The notes: generated by a model not told the origin, from the sequence alone. 64,000 nucleotides of DNA from Vespula vulgaris (GCF_905475345.1 NC_066592.1:8616001-8680000); one strand, 5' to 3'. Numbered from the stretch's first letter, positions 1-13,883 are shown. Translations and numbers: made by a program.

Positions 1-216
1 GAAAGAGAGAAAGAGAGAAAGAGAGAGGAGGAAAGAAAGAGAAAGCGAAAGAAATCTTGTTCTCTTTCTCTTACTCTTTCTCTTTTTGTCTGTGTGAACT
101 GTCCAAGAGTGTGTATGCTTAAAGTATGAACGTTACCCCTGTGATACGAGGGATGTTCTGTAGCCATGGTGACATACCGTTGCTGACTCATAGGGCAGAC
201 CACCTTGTCGAGAAAG

Positions 217-220
<4 letters not shown>

Positions 221-278
<58 letters not shown>
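221..278. repeat. (AG)n microsatellite
   Basis: 58 bp of perfect AG repeats, followed by GGGA-rich DNA to 298; purine-rich DNA also fills 1-57. The overlapping poly-RE open frame is repeat-derived. Confidence 0.97.
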
Positions 279-284
<6 letters not shown>

Positions 285-707
285 AGAGGGAGAGGGACTC
301 TATCTTGGACCAAATGGAAAATCCGTTGGTAGAGTTCTATACTTTTTCATTGTCCTAGAAGAAGAAGGAGGAAGAAAGAGTGGGAGGCTTTTTCCCCATC
401 AATGAAAGAAATATAGGGAGAGTTTATTTCATTCCTTGAGCAATGAACTCACTCGGGAATTTTTCTTCTTACGATTTAGTACGAATCGCGAATGCGAATC
501 GATATTTTTATAATGTTTAATGTTAAATTTATGTAATAAAAAAAAAGGGAAAAAGAATTTATGTAATAAAAAAAAGAAGAAGAAAGAAAATGGATATTAT
601 ATCAAATTCGAAAAGAAAGATAAATCGCATCGGCGTGATACATTATGGATGTTACAAAGAAAAGAAGAGACGGGATTATTATAATAATGTGATATATACC
701 ATCTTTA

Positions 708-1003
708 TTGTTGTTGTTGTTGTTGCTATTGTTGTTGTTACTACTACTACTACTACTAACTACTACTACTACACTGTTACTAACTACTACTACTACTACT
801 ATTACTACTACTACTATTACTATTACTACTATTACTACTACTATTACTACTGTTATTACTACTACTATTATTACTACTACTATTATTATTATTATTACTA
901 TTATTACTACTACTACTACTACTATTATTACTGCTATTACTACTACTATTACTATTACTATTACTATTATTACTACTACTATTACTATTATTATTATTAT
1001 AAC
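708..1003. repeat. imperfect (TAC/TAT/TTG)n triplet tract
   Basis: About 295 bp of triplet repeats, mainly CTA and TTA on the plus strand, with GTT units at the left edge. Long open frames here (poly-Tyr or poly-Thr/Ile) follow from the triplet periodicity and are not genes. Confidence 0.95.
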
Positions 1004-1230
1004 GTTTCTTGTTGCTAATCTATGTTGATTTCGAAGTTTGACATTAGAGAGAAGTTCTTGACTTCTCTATGTTCGTAACATTTGCAAAATGTTTGCATAT
1101 TGCAAAGTCCATAATCGATTTGTCGAAAACAGACGAAATGGAAGAGCAGTCAACAGAGAAAGAGAGAGAGGGAGAGACAGAGAGAGAATAGGATGTTCAA
1201 TGTCGAAGTAGAAATAAGAACAACGTGATG

Positions 1231-1292
1231 CTCTCTCTCTCTCTCTCTCTCTCTCCCCCCCTCTCTCTCTTTCTCTTTTCTCTCTTTCTATT
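1231..1292. repeat. (CT)n microsatellite
   Basis: CT repeats interrupted by a short C run. Confidence 0.95.
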
Positions 1293-2154
1293 CTCTTCTC
1301 TCTTCTGTCCGTGTCTTCTATCGAAAAGGGAGAATGAAATAGACGGTGCTTTGTGTTAGCACAGTATATGAGAAACTAACTCAATTTGATCAAGCGATCT
1401 CTCGACATTGAAGGTAACAAGTTTATATGTATGTCTTTCTCTCTGTCTGTATTTGTCCTTTTCTCTTGCAAGATAGCTAAAAGCGACAAGAAAAAAAAAT
1501 AGAAAATAGGATAGGAGGCGTTCGTTTATATCGAATTTTTACTTTAATACGGCACTCAATGATTTCGTTTCGTTTCAACGTAATCCATTTCTCGACAAGG
1601 AAAGATTAAACAAAAAGGAAAAAGAAAGAAAAGAAAAAAAGAAAAACAAAATGTAAAAAAAAAGACAAAGGAAAAAAAATAAAAACGAAATGCTCTGTTT
1701 GAAGAGAATTTCCTTAAAAATCATATTTCCTTGCCTTCTTCTTATCGTAGAAGAAAAAAAAAAGAAAAGAAAAAGAAAAGATAGAACGAAACAAACTTTT
1801 CTCCAAGCACCACTATCGGGTTATATATATCACCTTTATTATCCTTCGATGAATCTAAAAAAGGATTATTGTTAATTCATTTAATATTTTACTTTTCGTA
1901 AATACCTCGAAAGTTTTCTAATCATTTCTAATTACAACGGATTCTTTGAAAATAGTTCAAAATAGTTCACGTTCAAATAAACGTTTCCGCAGACTAGAAA
2001 CTAAACTTTCAACATCGTTCATCTTTTAAGATACTCGTAACGAAGACGAAGGACCATTTTCGTGAACGATCGTTGGTAGTCCGGCTACGTTTATTTATCT
2101 AATTTAACTACGTTTGCTTTCGAGATAGAGATAGAGGAAGACGGATAGAGATAG

Positions 2155-2158
2155 AGAT

Positions 2159-2201
<43 letters not shown>

Positions 2202-2212
2202 GAGAGAGAGAA
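2155..2212. repeat. (AG)n microsatellite
   Basis: AG repeats with two GGG/AAA interruptions; a second AG tract follows at 2,521-2,562. Confidence 0.95.
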
Positions 2213-2521
2213 CTTGCTCGAATATATCACCAATTAGAAAAGAAAAGAAAAGAAAAAAAGAGAAAAGATGTCTAAGAAGAAAGGGAAGATATTAGCAATC
2301 AAAATTTCTTTTGAATCGAGTATACAAAGAATAGACGAGACCGAAATAGGTTTGTCTTGTAACCCCTAAGTCTGCCATTATCAGGATTAATCTTCGGCTT
2401 AAAGATCCCTCGGGTAAATACGCACAAGAAGGAATTGGAGCGTGAGAGTGGTATCGCTTTGTCGTTGACTTTGTCGAGAATAAAAAAAATGATAAAGAAA
2501 ATGTCGAAGAGAAAGAAAGAC

Positions 2522-2564
<43 letters not shown>

Positions 2565-3001
2565 AAAGATATCTGGGCCAGGCTTTGCCATGATTATGCT
2601 TCTTAGTATGCGATGGCAAAGCATTCTTTTAGATACATTAGAATCAAAAGAAAGAGAAAAGAAGAAAAAGTAATAATAAGAAAAAGAAACGGGATTGGAC
2701 GAAAAAATAAGTAAGTAGGTATATAAGAAAACAGAGGGTAGGAGGGAAAGAATCATTCTCAAGCGGAGAAAAACCCTTGTCGTTTTTAATGTTACTTTTG
2801 ATGGTGTTGGCGTTGATGGAGATAGGGGTATCTCTGATATTGAGCCAACCAGCAGTTACGTCCTTTTTTTTCTAAGTTTCTTCTCAGAAACAATACCGAG
2901 CAATAACGAATCCCACGATGAGAAAATACCATTCGAGTAATCATTTCGGACAGCCTTTAGCTTGAAAGCTCGATAGAGAAAGGGAGAGAAGGAAGGAAGA
3001 A

Positions 3002-3034
3002 AGAAAGGAAGGAAGGAAGGAAGGAAGGAAGGAA
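3002..3034. repeat. (GGAA)n tetranucleotide repeat
   Basis: Eight near-perfect AAGG units. Confidence 0.95.
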
Positions 3035-3963
3035 GCCGGTTTATGTGTTCTAGTAAAAGGAGAACGTCGACTTAACATCGACAATCATAGACGACGACGT
3101 TATCACCTTTTCTGGTTTCTATTGCAGTACTAGAATTGCCTAGACAAACTGAGAAAGGACGTACGGAATTGGAAAACGTATTAAAATGATTTAATGTTCG
3201 ACCAAAGAAGTTAACACGAGGAAGTGAATGTAATTTGCAATAACTTAACGGACGTTCCTCTCTTGAATATGGAACTTCTAATTGGTTATAATGGAAGGAG
3301 ACGCCTTCTCTCATTTTCGACTTTCTGTCCTGCTATTTGCGGAGAAAGTTACACGTACCAATTAGATTGGATGTCGATAATGACGTAAAGAATGAATAAG
3401 ATGTATCGAGAATATATATCAAGCCAAAGAAAGACAGAAAGAGAAAGAGAGAGAGAGAGAGAGAACGATGAATTTAACATCAAATTATTGATTAGTCCTA
3501 AATCATAGAGTATTACTTACTAACATAATGAAACGATGTCCTTACATTTTTTTCGTTTTCAATATAAATTCTAAATACGAATCTTAATAGAATCTTCTAA
3601 ATAAAATCTTAGTACTTATGTAGAATCGAATAGTAGAGATTATACCAATAGTAGAGAAAGATAGTAGAGAAAATACCAAAAGAGCGTAAGTAACAAACAA
3701 CGTAACTTTCAAAATAACCTTCTTGTTCCTGTATCGCCTCAGAAAACTCCTATCTAGCTTTGAACAATACGTTAAATATTTCGTTCTTAGGAATGAACTT
3801 TCCTAATCGCAGATTTTATGTTCCATGAGAAATCTCTTTTCAAAAAATTAGTAAAAACAAATATTTGACTTTTCAACTTTCATCGGAAGAATCGATCGAT
3901 TTGCCGTATCAACAAAATAAATGAGATTATTAAAGACAATGAATGAGTAAGAGAGAAAGAGAA

Positions 3964-3994
<31 letters not shown>

Positions 3995-4212
3995 AAGACG
4001 GAGATTCGTGATAGGGAATATCAGTGTTAAGTTATCATCTTTAATGGTAAGGATAGCTCTCTAAAACGTTTCGTACAAGAAAATAAGGAAAGGCAAGGAT
4101 AGGTCGAGCAATGGCATTTAATCTTGACTGCGTTTGTCACGCGTGTCACGCATTTTGTGTGACCTCTCACGCCCAGTCACTTCCTTCTCTGGAAAGGTTG
4201 AAGATCCTCAAG

Positions 4213-4345
4213 AGACCTTCTCTTCTCTCTCTCTCTCTCTCCCTCGTGCAAGCTTTTCCGTATTAGGCTTTTCGCACGAGTCTTGTCTCCCTCTTTCTCT
4301 CTTTCTCTTTCTCTCTCTCTCTCTCTCTATCTCTTTCTCTTTTAT
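4213..4345. repeat. (CT)n tracts
   Basis: Two CT-rich blocks, 4,213-4,243 and 4,288-4,345, either side of a unique 40-bp segment. Confidence 0.9.
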
Positions 4346-5904
4346 AGTCGCTTATCTACGTAGGGGGTGACAGACCGTGGTGAATGCTGGAGAGTACAGG
4401 GAGGACGAGTCTGTGCATAACCCTCTTCAAAGACCCCAACTTTGAATCTAGATTCTACGTTTTTGCGGAAAACTCGACATGCAAGAGAGAGAAAGAGAGA
4501 GAGGTCGGGGAGAACGTATACGAATCTCTTTGTTTACGCGTCTGAAATATTCAAAATCGTGACGAGTCGAGTGTTGTTTAATCTTGTTGTTTGCCAGGAT
4601 AGATCATTCATTGAATTCGACTTTTGCTTTAAGTAATGTGATTGAATCTAATGAACGCTATTGATCAATATAGTCACAAAATCAATGCTTTACTTCGTCT
4701 AATTTTTGAAATGATAAAAGAGAGCAAAGTTCTTTTCTTCTTTTTTTTTTTTCGATCGTTGAAATCCTGACGATGAAGATTGTTGTTTTGATTGTTATTG
4801 TTTATTCTTGTTGATAGATAGTAAAGTTGGAAACAATGCAAGTAAACGAACTTTCATGTCTCGTTCAGTCTGTTACGAAGCTTCCTGGCGAAACGTGTCG
4901 CGATGATAGTCATGGTGTAGGAAAACAAACGTGGGAGGTTGCTTGTAGGATAACAAGAGTCTATCGAAATAGCTAACAAGTGAAAGAGGATGTAGTATCG
5001 ATTGATTTTTCTTATTTTTCTTTTTTCCTTTTCTTGTTCTTTTTTTCCCTTTTTTTCGTGCTATCATCAATATCTAAGATTTATTTATAGAATTTAATGA
5101 TCGATCAATCGTCATCGTTCATCGATCAATGACAGATAATATCCTAACGATATTTTTCTTTCTTTTTTTTTGTTATTTCGTTATTCCATTTTTCGTTTCT
5201 ATTTATTATATTTCTGAAGTTTTCAAATGATGGAGAATTCATGATTATTCGTCATTTGATAAAAAAAATATTAATATATATATATTAATATTTATATATA
5301 ATATTTATAATATAATATTTATATATATATAATTTTCTAAATTATTATAATAATAATTAATATATAATATTCTGATATTACGAAGATAATTTTTTAATAA
5401 ATAATCATTTTATTTTTCATTGATATATATTTAGTATTTAAAAAAATTTTAACATAAAGAGATTAACAATATCGCGATCATGGTTGTAATAAAGTTCGTA
5501 TCATATAATATACTTTTAAAGTCAGGAATAGAATACGTATCAATATGCATCATCGATCGAACGTCCTGTCTCTCTTGCTCTTTGAAAAAAAAGAATGAAG
5601 AAAAAAGGGGACAAAGAAAAGAAAATAATGATCCAGAAAGGAAGATCTTAGACTCTTCATAACGATGCAGCAAAAAGGATCGATCGATCATCGTTGTTCA
5701 GGCAGGAAGCAAAGCTGATTCAGCGAGCACGCGAACAACGTTCTTCTATCCTACCTTCTCTTGAACAGCGTTCGAAGGCAGGTTAGCAGACAGATCAATC
5801 ATAATTCAAATTCTCCCTTTAGTCCTCCAACGCCCACGTTCAACTCGTCCGGGGACTACAATTACCAGGTGCGCGTGCGTGCACCCAATGAAAGAAAGAA
5901 AGAA

Positions 5905-5910
<6 letters not shown>

Positions 5911-5954
<44 letters not shown>
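5911..5954. repeat. (AG)n microsatellite
   Basis: 44 bp of AG after a short GAAA repeat. Confidence 0.95.
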
Positions 5955-5958
<4 letters not shown>

Positions 5959-7189
5959 CGGTGTACATTCGCGTGGGTTACGATGGGACTAGCACGATAC
6001 TTACAAGAAGCAACGAACTTCGAGCTCTCTTTCGACGTTGGAAAATTGATCGTTTTTTTACGTGACGAAAGTTCGATCCGATGACTTCAATGATAACAAT
6101 AATGATAAAGAAGAACGTTCGAAATTTTTTTGTTCCTTTTTTTTTACATAGTTTTTCTTTGTTTTGTCTTTTTTACATTTATATATATTTTTTTATTTTA
6201 TATATATATATATTTGTTATATTTATATATATGTATTTATTTATATATTATATATATATATGTGTGTGTATATTAAATATGTATAGTCGACGTGAAAGGT
6301 ATATTAGATGTGAAAGAGACTAATTCAAAATATATCTTTTGCATATTCATGTTAGTAATAAATTTTATAATATCTTTTAATATCTTATAAATTAAAAATA
6401 TTTTATAACATCTTATAAGTTTTATAACATCTTATAATATTATTTCCTGTAATAAATTTTAACCGTGTTAAAAGGTAATAAATAAATTAATAAATATTCT
6501 TAGAAATTCATGGAATAGATTTCGTGCGAACAAAGTTTCATTACTTTTAACATTTACGAAAATATCGACAGGATAAATATGCAGAAATTTTTTTTTTTTT
6601 TTTATATGTATCACTTTATTGTTTGTTCATTACAAACATTTACAAGTAATTATATGATAAACATTAGTGTTTGTCTTCAGTTACATTTAAAGACAAGCAC
6701 TACAAGATGTATAAGATGTTTACATGATATATTATATATAATTTAGTTATAAGTTATTTATCGGATTATATAGTTTGTAAATTTGATAAGTCCAATGGAT
6801 ATTTTTGCTTTAATCTTTTAGTTATTTCTTCGTAACAATTTGTTGCGAATGGATTCGTATGGGTTTCGTTTCTGATTTTGTGTGAATTAAAAAGTCATAT
6901 TATTTCTTCTTGAACTGAACGAACATTTAATGCTTTACGAATGATTTAATCGTTTCGAACGTATCAGAGTGTGTCCAAGATTACATGAAGAATTTTTTAT
7001 TGTAAGCTTCTCATTTTGTAAATGTATGATTTGGCAGGCATTTCTCAAAGTTAGATTCCGTAGTTCCATATTGATTTTATTTCGCCTTTCTATAAAAACA
7101 TTTTATTATTTTTATTATTTTATTTTACATTTTATTATTTTACAATTTTATTATATTATTTTATTGTTTTATTATTTTATTATTTTACT

Positions 7190-7457
7190 TTGGATCTTCT
7201 AGACAATTAATTAGTACATATTTTTATTTATTAATTTAATTCGTTTTATTTTTTGCTGTATATGCTTTCCCCATATCAATTTGGTACCTAGGTGTAAATG
7301 TTGAATGTGTAGATTGTTGAATATTGTTATTGTTCAGTTTCAGGTTGATTGCGTGTGTAGTTTCTTGTAGTGAAAAGATAACATGAGTAGATTTCGTGAC
7401 ATTAACCTTAATTCTATTGGATTCTAGCCAGTTTTTAAGTGAGGTGATGTAATTTTG
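7190..7457 (-). pseudogene. Jockey-like LINE reverse transcriptase relic
   Basis: Read on the minus strand from 7457, one frame gives LKNWLESNRIKVNVTKSTH followed by VIFSLQETTHAINL. This matches the thumb-side region of Jockey-clade non-LTR retrotransposon reverse transcriptases (usual form WLxxWRIKVNxxKSxHVTFTLR). After a frameshift near 7310 the neighbouring frame continues HLGTKLIWGKHIQ, matching the usual YLGxHLDxxLTWxxHI. A degenerate MYxLIxxK segment follows with in-frame stops near 7210. Order and spacing are those of the family, so this is a decayed fragment of one LINE insertion, not a gene. No poly-A tail, target duplication or other parts of the element are recognisable. Assignment to the Jockey clade is from remembered motifs. 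Confidence 0.7.
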
Positions 7458-8282
7458 CGATTACGCAGAAATAAGCGCGTAGAAAATATACGATCTCTTA
7501 TTTTTGTGTACTTACGTAATTGAGACGTTAACATAAAATGAATTTACAAATATAACGAGTAGAACAAAGCTTGTCAGTTTGCAGCACGGAACACTTATAG
7601 TATCAATCGTAATTTTTCAACAATTTCTCAATATGAATCGTAAACTTGATAAAAACAATAAAAAATTATTATTCGCTTGCACAATCGATGCAAATCGCTT
7701 AACGAAATTATTCTCATAATGGGTCGATTATTGTTTAAAATATTATTCATCGAATTCGAAGAAAATAAAAAATAAAATAAAATAAGATATAAATAATATA
7801 AAATAATATAAAAAAAATTAAAATAAAATAAGATAAAATATTTTATAGATAAAATCTAAAATGAAATAAGATATTTTAATAATTAAAGTTCAGTATGAAA
7901 ATAAAAAAGTGTCTCTTGCAATTGGGAAACTGGTAAATCCTCGATGAGAGCTCAAAGAATCCTCCATTAACAGTCCCTCTTTTCCTCGGAGTCTGTTTAT
8001 TGGCGACTTAGATAGCTTTTATCACTGTATTTTCACGACTAAATCTTTTTTATCCTTTTTCATCCTTTATTGTTCCCTCTTTGTCTTTTATTCCTCAGCT
8101 TTCTCTCTCCTTTTCTTTCTCTCTCTTTTTCTCTCTTTCTCTCTCCCCCTATTTCTCTATCTTATTACTGAGATAATGGGAAGATTAACGAAAAACGCAA
8201 TAGAGTTGATGTCATTATTATGATCGTTATATCATTACTGAACTTAACGATTCTTTGTTTCGTTAAAAATAAGAAAATATTA

Positions 8283-8283
<1 letters not shown>

Positions 8284-8331
<48 letters not shown>

Positions 8332-8332
8332 T
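8284..8332. repeat. (ATT)n microsatellite
   Basis: About 15 ATT units. Confidence 0.95.
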
Positions 8333-8951
8333 ATCTCGTGATTACATGTGACGAAATTTTATCTCTACGTGTAACAAAAGAGATCGTGATAATTGTACAA
8401 TGAATTTAATTTCTACGATATCTAACTTCTTTTAATTTAAGCGATACAGACCGATAAGCGAAGTGTTAATTACACGTTTATGGTGAAGTTAGATAAAAAG
8501 GAGAAACCCATGAAAGTGACCTCTCCCAAGTTGCGAACGGTATAACCTAATGGATCTAAACAGTGATTAAATAAGATAACTTCTGCGAATTAATTTTTTA
8601 ATTTTTACATTTCTTCTTTTCTCTTCTTTTTTCTTTTTCTTTGATCTTTTTTTATGTAACATTAATTATCGATTATAAACGTAAACGTTCAACTCGTTAT
8701 ACTTGTTAACATGTTAAAATATTTTATTCTGATACATTGGATCATCAACGTAGTTTAATAAATATTGATCGACGAGATTCATTGCTGCTTCTGCGAAAGG
8801 TCGAAAGGTTAACTGGATAAAATCGAATCTTCGTATTTCTCACGAGGACTGGAATTAACGAATGTTGAAATCAACGACGAGAACGTTCAATTGCATTAAT
8901 CTTGCAATTGCAACTTTCGTTGAATGTAAGTAACTACTTACTCGTCTTTCG

Positions 8952-8970
8952 CAGGTGTCGATGGCAGGTG
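8952..8970 (+). promoter_or_regulatory. paired CAGGTG E-boxes
   Basis: GCAGGTGTC occurs twice, 13 bp apart. CAGGTG is the core bound by Snail and Daughterless-type factors. Function is inferred from the motif only. Confidence 0.25.
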
Positions 8971-10542
8971 TCTCTGGAGAATCGTGTTTTATATTTTATC
9001 GAGATTATTTTTATTCTCCTTCGTTTTCTCCCTTCGCCATTGTTTGAAGTTGTTCGATAATTGGACGTGTAACTTGAAAGTTAACGGCGATTAAACATTT
9101 AACTGGTTTACTCGTTAGAGTATTATTTTTTTATATTCTCTTTGTTCTTTCGATTTCAATGGAATACAACGTCTTTTTATTCCGAAATTCTGAAAAACAA
9201 CTTGTGAAACAAAAACGTTAAACTTGCCCGACAAACGGATTCCCATGACGAATATCTCTTCGTCTCTTCTATTTCTTTTGAAGTATAGAAACGGGAAAAA
9301 GTTGAGAGATCCCGGAGGACGCACGGAACTGAATAAAAAAAAATACACACACGGTATTTACACACATGCTGTATGTGTGTGTACGTATGTACGTATGCAC
9401 TCCTGTGTACTTTTCTCGTTTAAAAACTTTGATATCGTGTGAAAATATTTCTTTTTTTCTTTTTTCGAAAATATTTCAAACCTTTATTTATCAAAATTAT
9501 TTCTGGTAATTCGAATATTTTTCTTTCTTTTTTTTCTATTTTTCTTTTTACTACTGTTTTTACGAATAATCATTTATCATCGGTTCGTTTATCATCGACA
9601 ATGAAATTGTCCGTTAGTACCGGAAGCTAATTAATGTAAACGCGCTAATGGCGCAACCTTATTCGCGGGTAAAACCCATTTTCATCATCGTACCTTTCAA
9701 TTAAACGGTCTATCTCGTCTAGCGAGAGTATTTCGAAATCTAACGAAAATGTCTGCTTACTCTATTCTATTGTTCATTTACACGAACTTTTATTAATAAC
9801 ATCCGTTTTATCTAAATTCTGAAAAATTTCGATTTCACTTTATTTCACAAAATATTTTTCTTTATTTCGATCTGATTTTCGATCTAATCATATTTATTAT
9901 ATGATCAACGAAAAACTATCGCGTGAAATGAAAATTATTGTAAATAATATAATAATTAATAAAAATAATTCATATAAAACGTTTCAAACGAACTATTTAA
10001 AATAACAGGAACATAAGGAATGATATCACGAAACGTTTTAACAATACTGTTCTTAAAAAAGGAAAAAACAATCTAACGTAGAAAGCACGAGGATCGAGAG
10101 AAAGTAGATCCTTTTAGTGAGTAACTTGCGATTAGGAATAGACATTGTGAGATAGAAAGACCGAGACCAAAGAGGATCGTGATCGCAGGAGGAGCCGAAA
10201 CGAATGGGAAAATGCAAATCTCGAATCGTAGTACACAGCCTTGATCTTTCGACCCTTCACGTGTCGTCGGTTAAACCGTTTTCTCACGAGCCAAATGGCT
10301 CGGTTACTTCGCGACCCCACGTTATATGTGTATATGTGTGTGTGTGCGCGCAAAAGGTATATGTACATGTATATGAATATGTATATGTATATGTATGTGT
10401 ACGTATGACTCTCGGTCGTGCCAAAACCGCGAGGTCAAATACCTATTAACCCTTTTCTCTCTGTACGAGTAAAGTGCTCACTCGATGGCACATATACATA
10501 CATACTTTTATTTATATACATATATACATAGATACGTAGATA

Positions 10543-10580
<38 letters not shown>

Positions 10581-12418
10581 GTGTGTGTGTGCATTATATA
10601 TGTATACATATATGGTTATGACTCCCTTCAAGGAAACAGAAACGATTTCCCTTTTAAAAATTCGTCTTTATTCGTCTTTTACTTGTACAACGATATTGTT
10701 GATAGTGACATCAATCAGTTCTTCTATTTGTTTAATTTTTCTAACGTGATTTTTCATGAGAAAGATTTAGAACAAAAAAAAGAAGAAAAAGAAAAGAAAA
10801 AAATACGTCTTGTAATTAACGTATAATCTAAGTTTTTTTCTTAATACTAAAGTTTGAAGTTAACGAAAGGGAAGTTTAAACAAACTAACAAACTCCGTCT
10901 GACTTTGCGAAACTTTGATAGATTTCCTTAAACCTTTAATTTCTGTAATTCGCCTCTCAAACTGAGAGAGCACGTAGAAACGAAGAGTAAGGAATCGGAT
11001 TAGAAAATACATTTATGTAAGTATTTCTTAAGAAGAAGAATATGATTATTTGTTCTTCATTGTTGCTATCATTGTCAATTAATACGTTTAGAGAAAGTTT
11101 AGATTGTTATCGATTATTTTTCAAATAAGGTATAAATATTTATCGAGATTTATGAAAACAATCGATTATCAGTTGGACGTACGAATAATCGATCGATATT
11201 TACACTCGATATGTATGTTAAAAATAATGTGTCGTAAAAATAAAAAAAAAGGAAAAAGAATTATTATTTTACTAATTACGATTTATTTCTCCAAGAGAAA
11301 TCCGATTATTTTTACCGATTGATTTCACGATTATTGTGTGTCACCCTGTATATACCTACATATGTATATATATACATATGTTAAAACGTATGCAGTTTAA
11401 AACGTGGTCTATTTACAAAATCACTGATCAAAGCCATTTGTTTGTTTCACTCGTGTGCACACCAATGGCTTATTCGATTCGAAGGACTCTCACGATTTAC
11501 AAGTACTTTCACTTCTCTTTTCACGATCGAGCGATCGATCGATCGAATCTCGTTTTCCTTTTATTCGAGAATTCTTTTTTCTTTTTGTTTTAATTTTATT
11601 CTATTCCTTTTTGAATTTCTCTCTTCCTCTCTTTCTCTACATATATGTATATATTCTATACTTATTGAGAAGTAATTATAGTAAAAGTAGTATTTTATAG
11701 ATCCAAACTACTATCAAATGTTCTATCACGTTAGAACGTTCTATTATCGGATGAATACATTTCCTCGAAGAATGTTTTTTTTTTTTTTTTTTCAATTTTT
11801 TTATAATAATTCATACAGTAACTGCTTACTTCTATCTTCTTTGACAATCGAATTTTATTTTATTTTGAGTAATACAGTACGGTATTAATATTGTAAGGAT
11901 AATGATTGAAGTCGATATAATACGCATAAATGTATTACCCTATCTCGTTTTATTACAATCGGTATAGATAGAAATTAATATGATAATAATTTATCAGAAT
12001 AATTTTATTGTCTCTTTCAATGAATTCAGTATAATCTAGAATCGTACTGTAATATTATTTATCGCGAAAATGTGAGGATATTAATAAATAATCTTTTTTA
12101 GCTTTAGCAGGAACGAATAGTTTGTCGTGCCATTACCGAGGCTAGGTAATGAAAGCCTCTCCGGTAATAGCGTTACTTTAATCTAATAGATCGTTTAAAC
12201 TTCCTCTTTCTCCTACGTCAACGCTTTTCTCTTCGTCTCTTGCACTTATTTTTCCTTTTCCTTTTTTGTCTTCTCTTCTGACCTTTCACCTCTTAGGCAT
12301 TCACGGATTATCTTACCGAGTGAACGTTATAACTGCCCACGTAAGAACTTTTTTTTCTCCAAACATCTTAGACAACCAGTTATTAGATTTCATATGATAT
12401 CGAACAAGCAAAATAAAA

Positions 12419-12422
<4 letters not shown>

Positions 12423-12459
<37 letters not shown>
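12423..12459. repeat. (AG)n microsatellite
   Basis: 37 bp of AG. Confidence 0.95.
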
Positions 12460-12461
<2 letters not shown>

Positions 12462-12542
12462 GTTTAATTCGTACTTTTGTACCTTTTAAACAATATCAAT
12501 TACATATATTCAATAAATAAGTAGGGAACGTGTGCGTGTTTT

Positions 12543-12605
12543 ACGATACGAAAGGTATCATAAATTACATCGTTTTATGATACGAAGGGTATCATAAATT
12601 ACATC
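12543..12605 (+). repeat. two tandem 34-bp units with internal palindrome
   Basis: ATGATACGAAGGGTATCATA (second copy, first differs by two bases) followed by AATTACATCG/T. Within each unit TGATAC and GTATCA are inverted around a 5-bp centre. Confidence 0.8.
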
Positions 12606-13836
12606 TGAAACGATATAATGTCTTTTTTATTACGGGAGATTATTAAAATAGTTTAATAGCTTTTATTAAAATGAATAAAAGATGTTTGAAATGTATTGTT
12701 TATAAATGACTCAATCAATATTTTCGCTATATATCCCATTTAATTACTTAATTAATTAACGAAAGATACGAGGGAATACATCGAAATCATAAATCATTAC
12801 AATGTTCATAAATTCCTGACATATTTCGTCGCTCTTAATAGATATATTATGATATTAATGAGGGGGGAACAAAAAGGAAAAAGAAAATATCGTATTATTC
12901 TCTTCGCAAAGGTTTCATTTGTCATTTATTATACTATAGTGAGTACCATCGTTACATAAACGTGGAATAATTTCGTAGGACAAGCCACTCGTTATCGAAT
13001 CGAATATTTCCAGACGAAACATCGAGACGCCTCGGTAGTCGGCCGTAATAATGTTTGCGCAAACCTTAAGAGAGAGGATTCAGTGATAATTAACGTCGGG
13101 TAACGTCGTTCCTTAACGAGCGGGGTCGCGCGTCATTATCTTTACGCCGACAGAGGGATACCTTGAATTTTTAATTAACAGAGAGAATGGAACAGAAAAA
13201 GAAAAAGAGATGCGGGCCATCGTTTACGTTACAGTTTTTATCTCTCTCTAATAACAGAGACTTCTTTGGGACAACGTTTATATCATTTCGATCGTTCCTT
13301 TTTAATTATTAATTATTTTGCAAATTAACGTTCGAAAGGATAATAATATATCTAATAATGTAATAAAAAAAAAAGAAGAAACAGCAGGTACAAAAAAATG
13401 CTTTCAGCGATGAAACGCGATATGCGGTTACCATGGAAATTGAGTTCTTTTTAACGAAGAAACAGAAAAATAGAGAGATAGGGGGGGGGGGAGGGAGAGT
13501 GTAGAGAAAGACAGAAAGAGAAATGGAAAAACAGATTCTGACCCTTCGGTGATGACAATCGAGAAAAGGGCTTTTCAATTACGTGATTTCAAGTTGGGTA
13601 CGCTCTCGAGTTCGAAGCTTTTCCTTCTTTCCGTCGTTCGTGGAAAAGCAGGGAAGAGAGTGGTGGTGATAGAGGAGAGAAGCGAGGTGGAGGAGTAATT
13701 TTGAGGATATACAAAATTTATTTCATTCCACGAACGATATATTTGCGTACTACCATCGTTACCTGCGTCGTACTGCGCGTAGAAGGAGGAAGAGAAGGAA
13801 GAGGATGCTTTCAATAGGGTACCTAATGGAGAAGAG

Positions 13837-13837
<1 letters not shown>

Positions 13838-13881
<44 letters not shown>
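13838..13881. repeat. (AG)n microsatellite, with (CT)n 80 bp downstream
   Basis: AG tract at 13,838-13,881 and an opposite-strand CT tract at 13,959-13,982; the two are complementary and could pair. Confidence 0.93.

Positions 13882-13883
<2 letters not shown>

Larger units (their letters stand above)
1..7189. other. gene-free stretch
   Basis: Microsatellites (see separate entries), T/A-rich tracts and unique AT-rich DNA. Open frames of 60-156 codons are Ser/Leu or Arg/Glu-rich shadows of CT/GA repeats or show no recognisable similarity. At 4,138-4,172 three CACGC motifs lie within 35 bp. Confidence 0.7.

Noticed and set aside
590..1028. Two long frames of 142 and 106 codons rich in Tyr or Thr/Ile
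   Set aside because: They are translations of a triplet repeat; neither has a non-repetitive domain.
2292..2762. 156-codon minus-strand frame
   Set aside because: Core is a Ser-Leu repeat from (AG)n; flanks are AT-rich with no family match.
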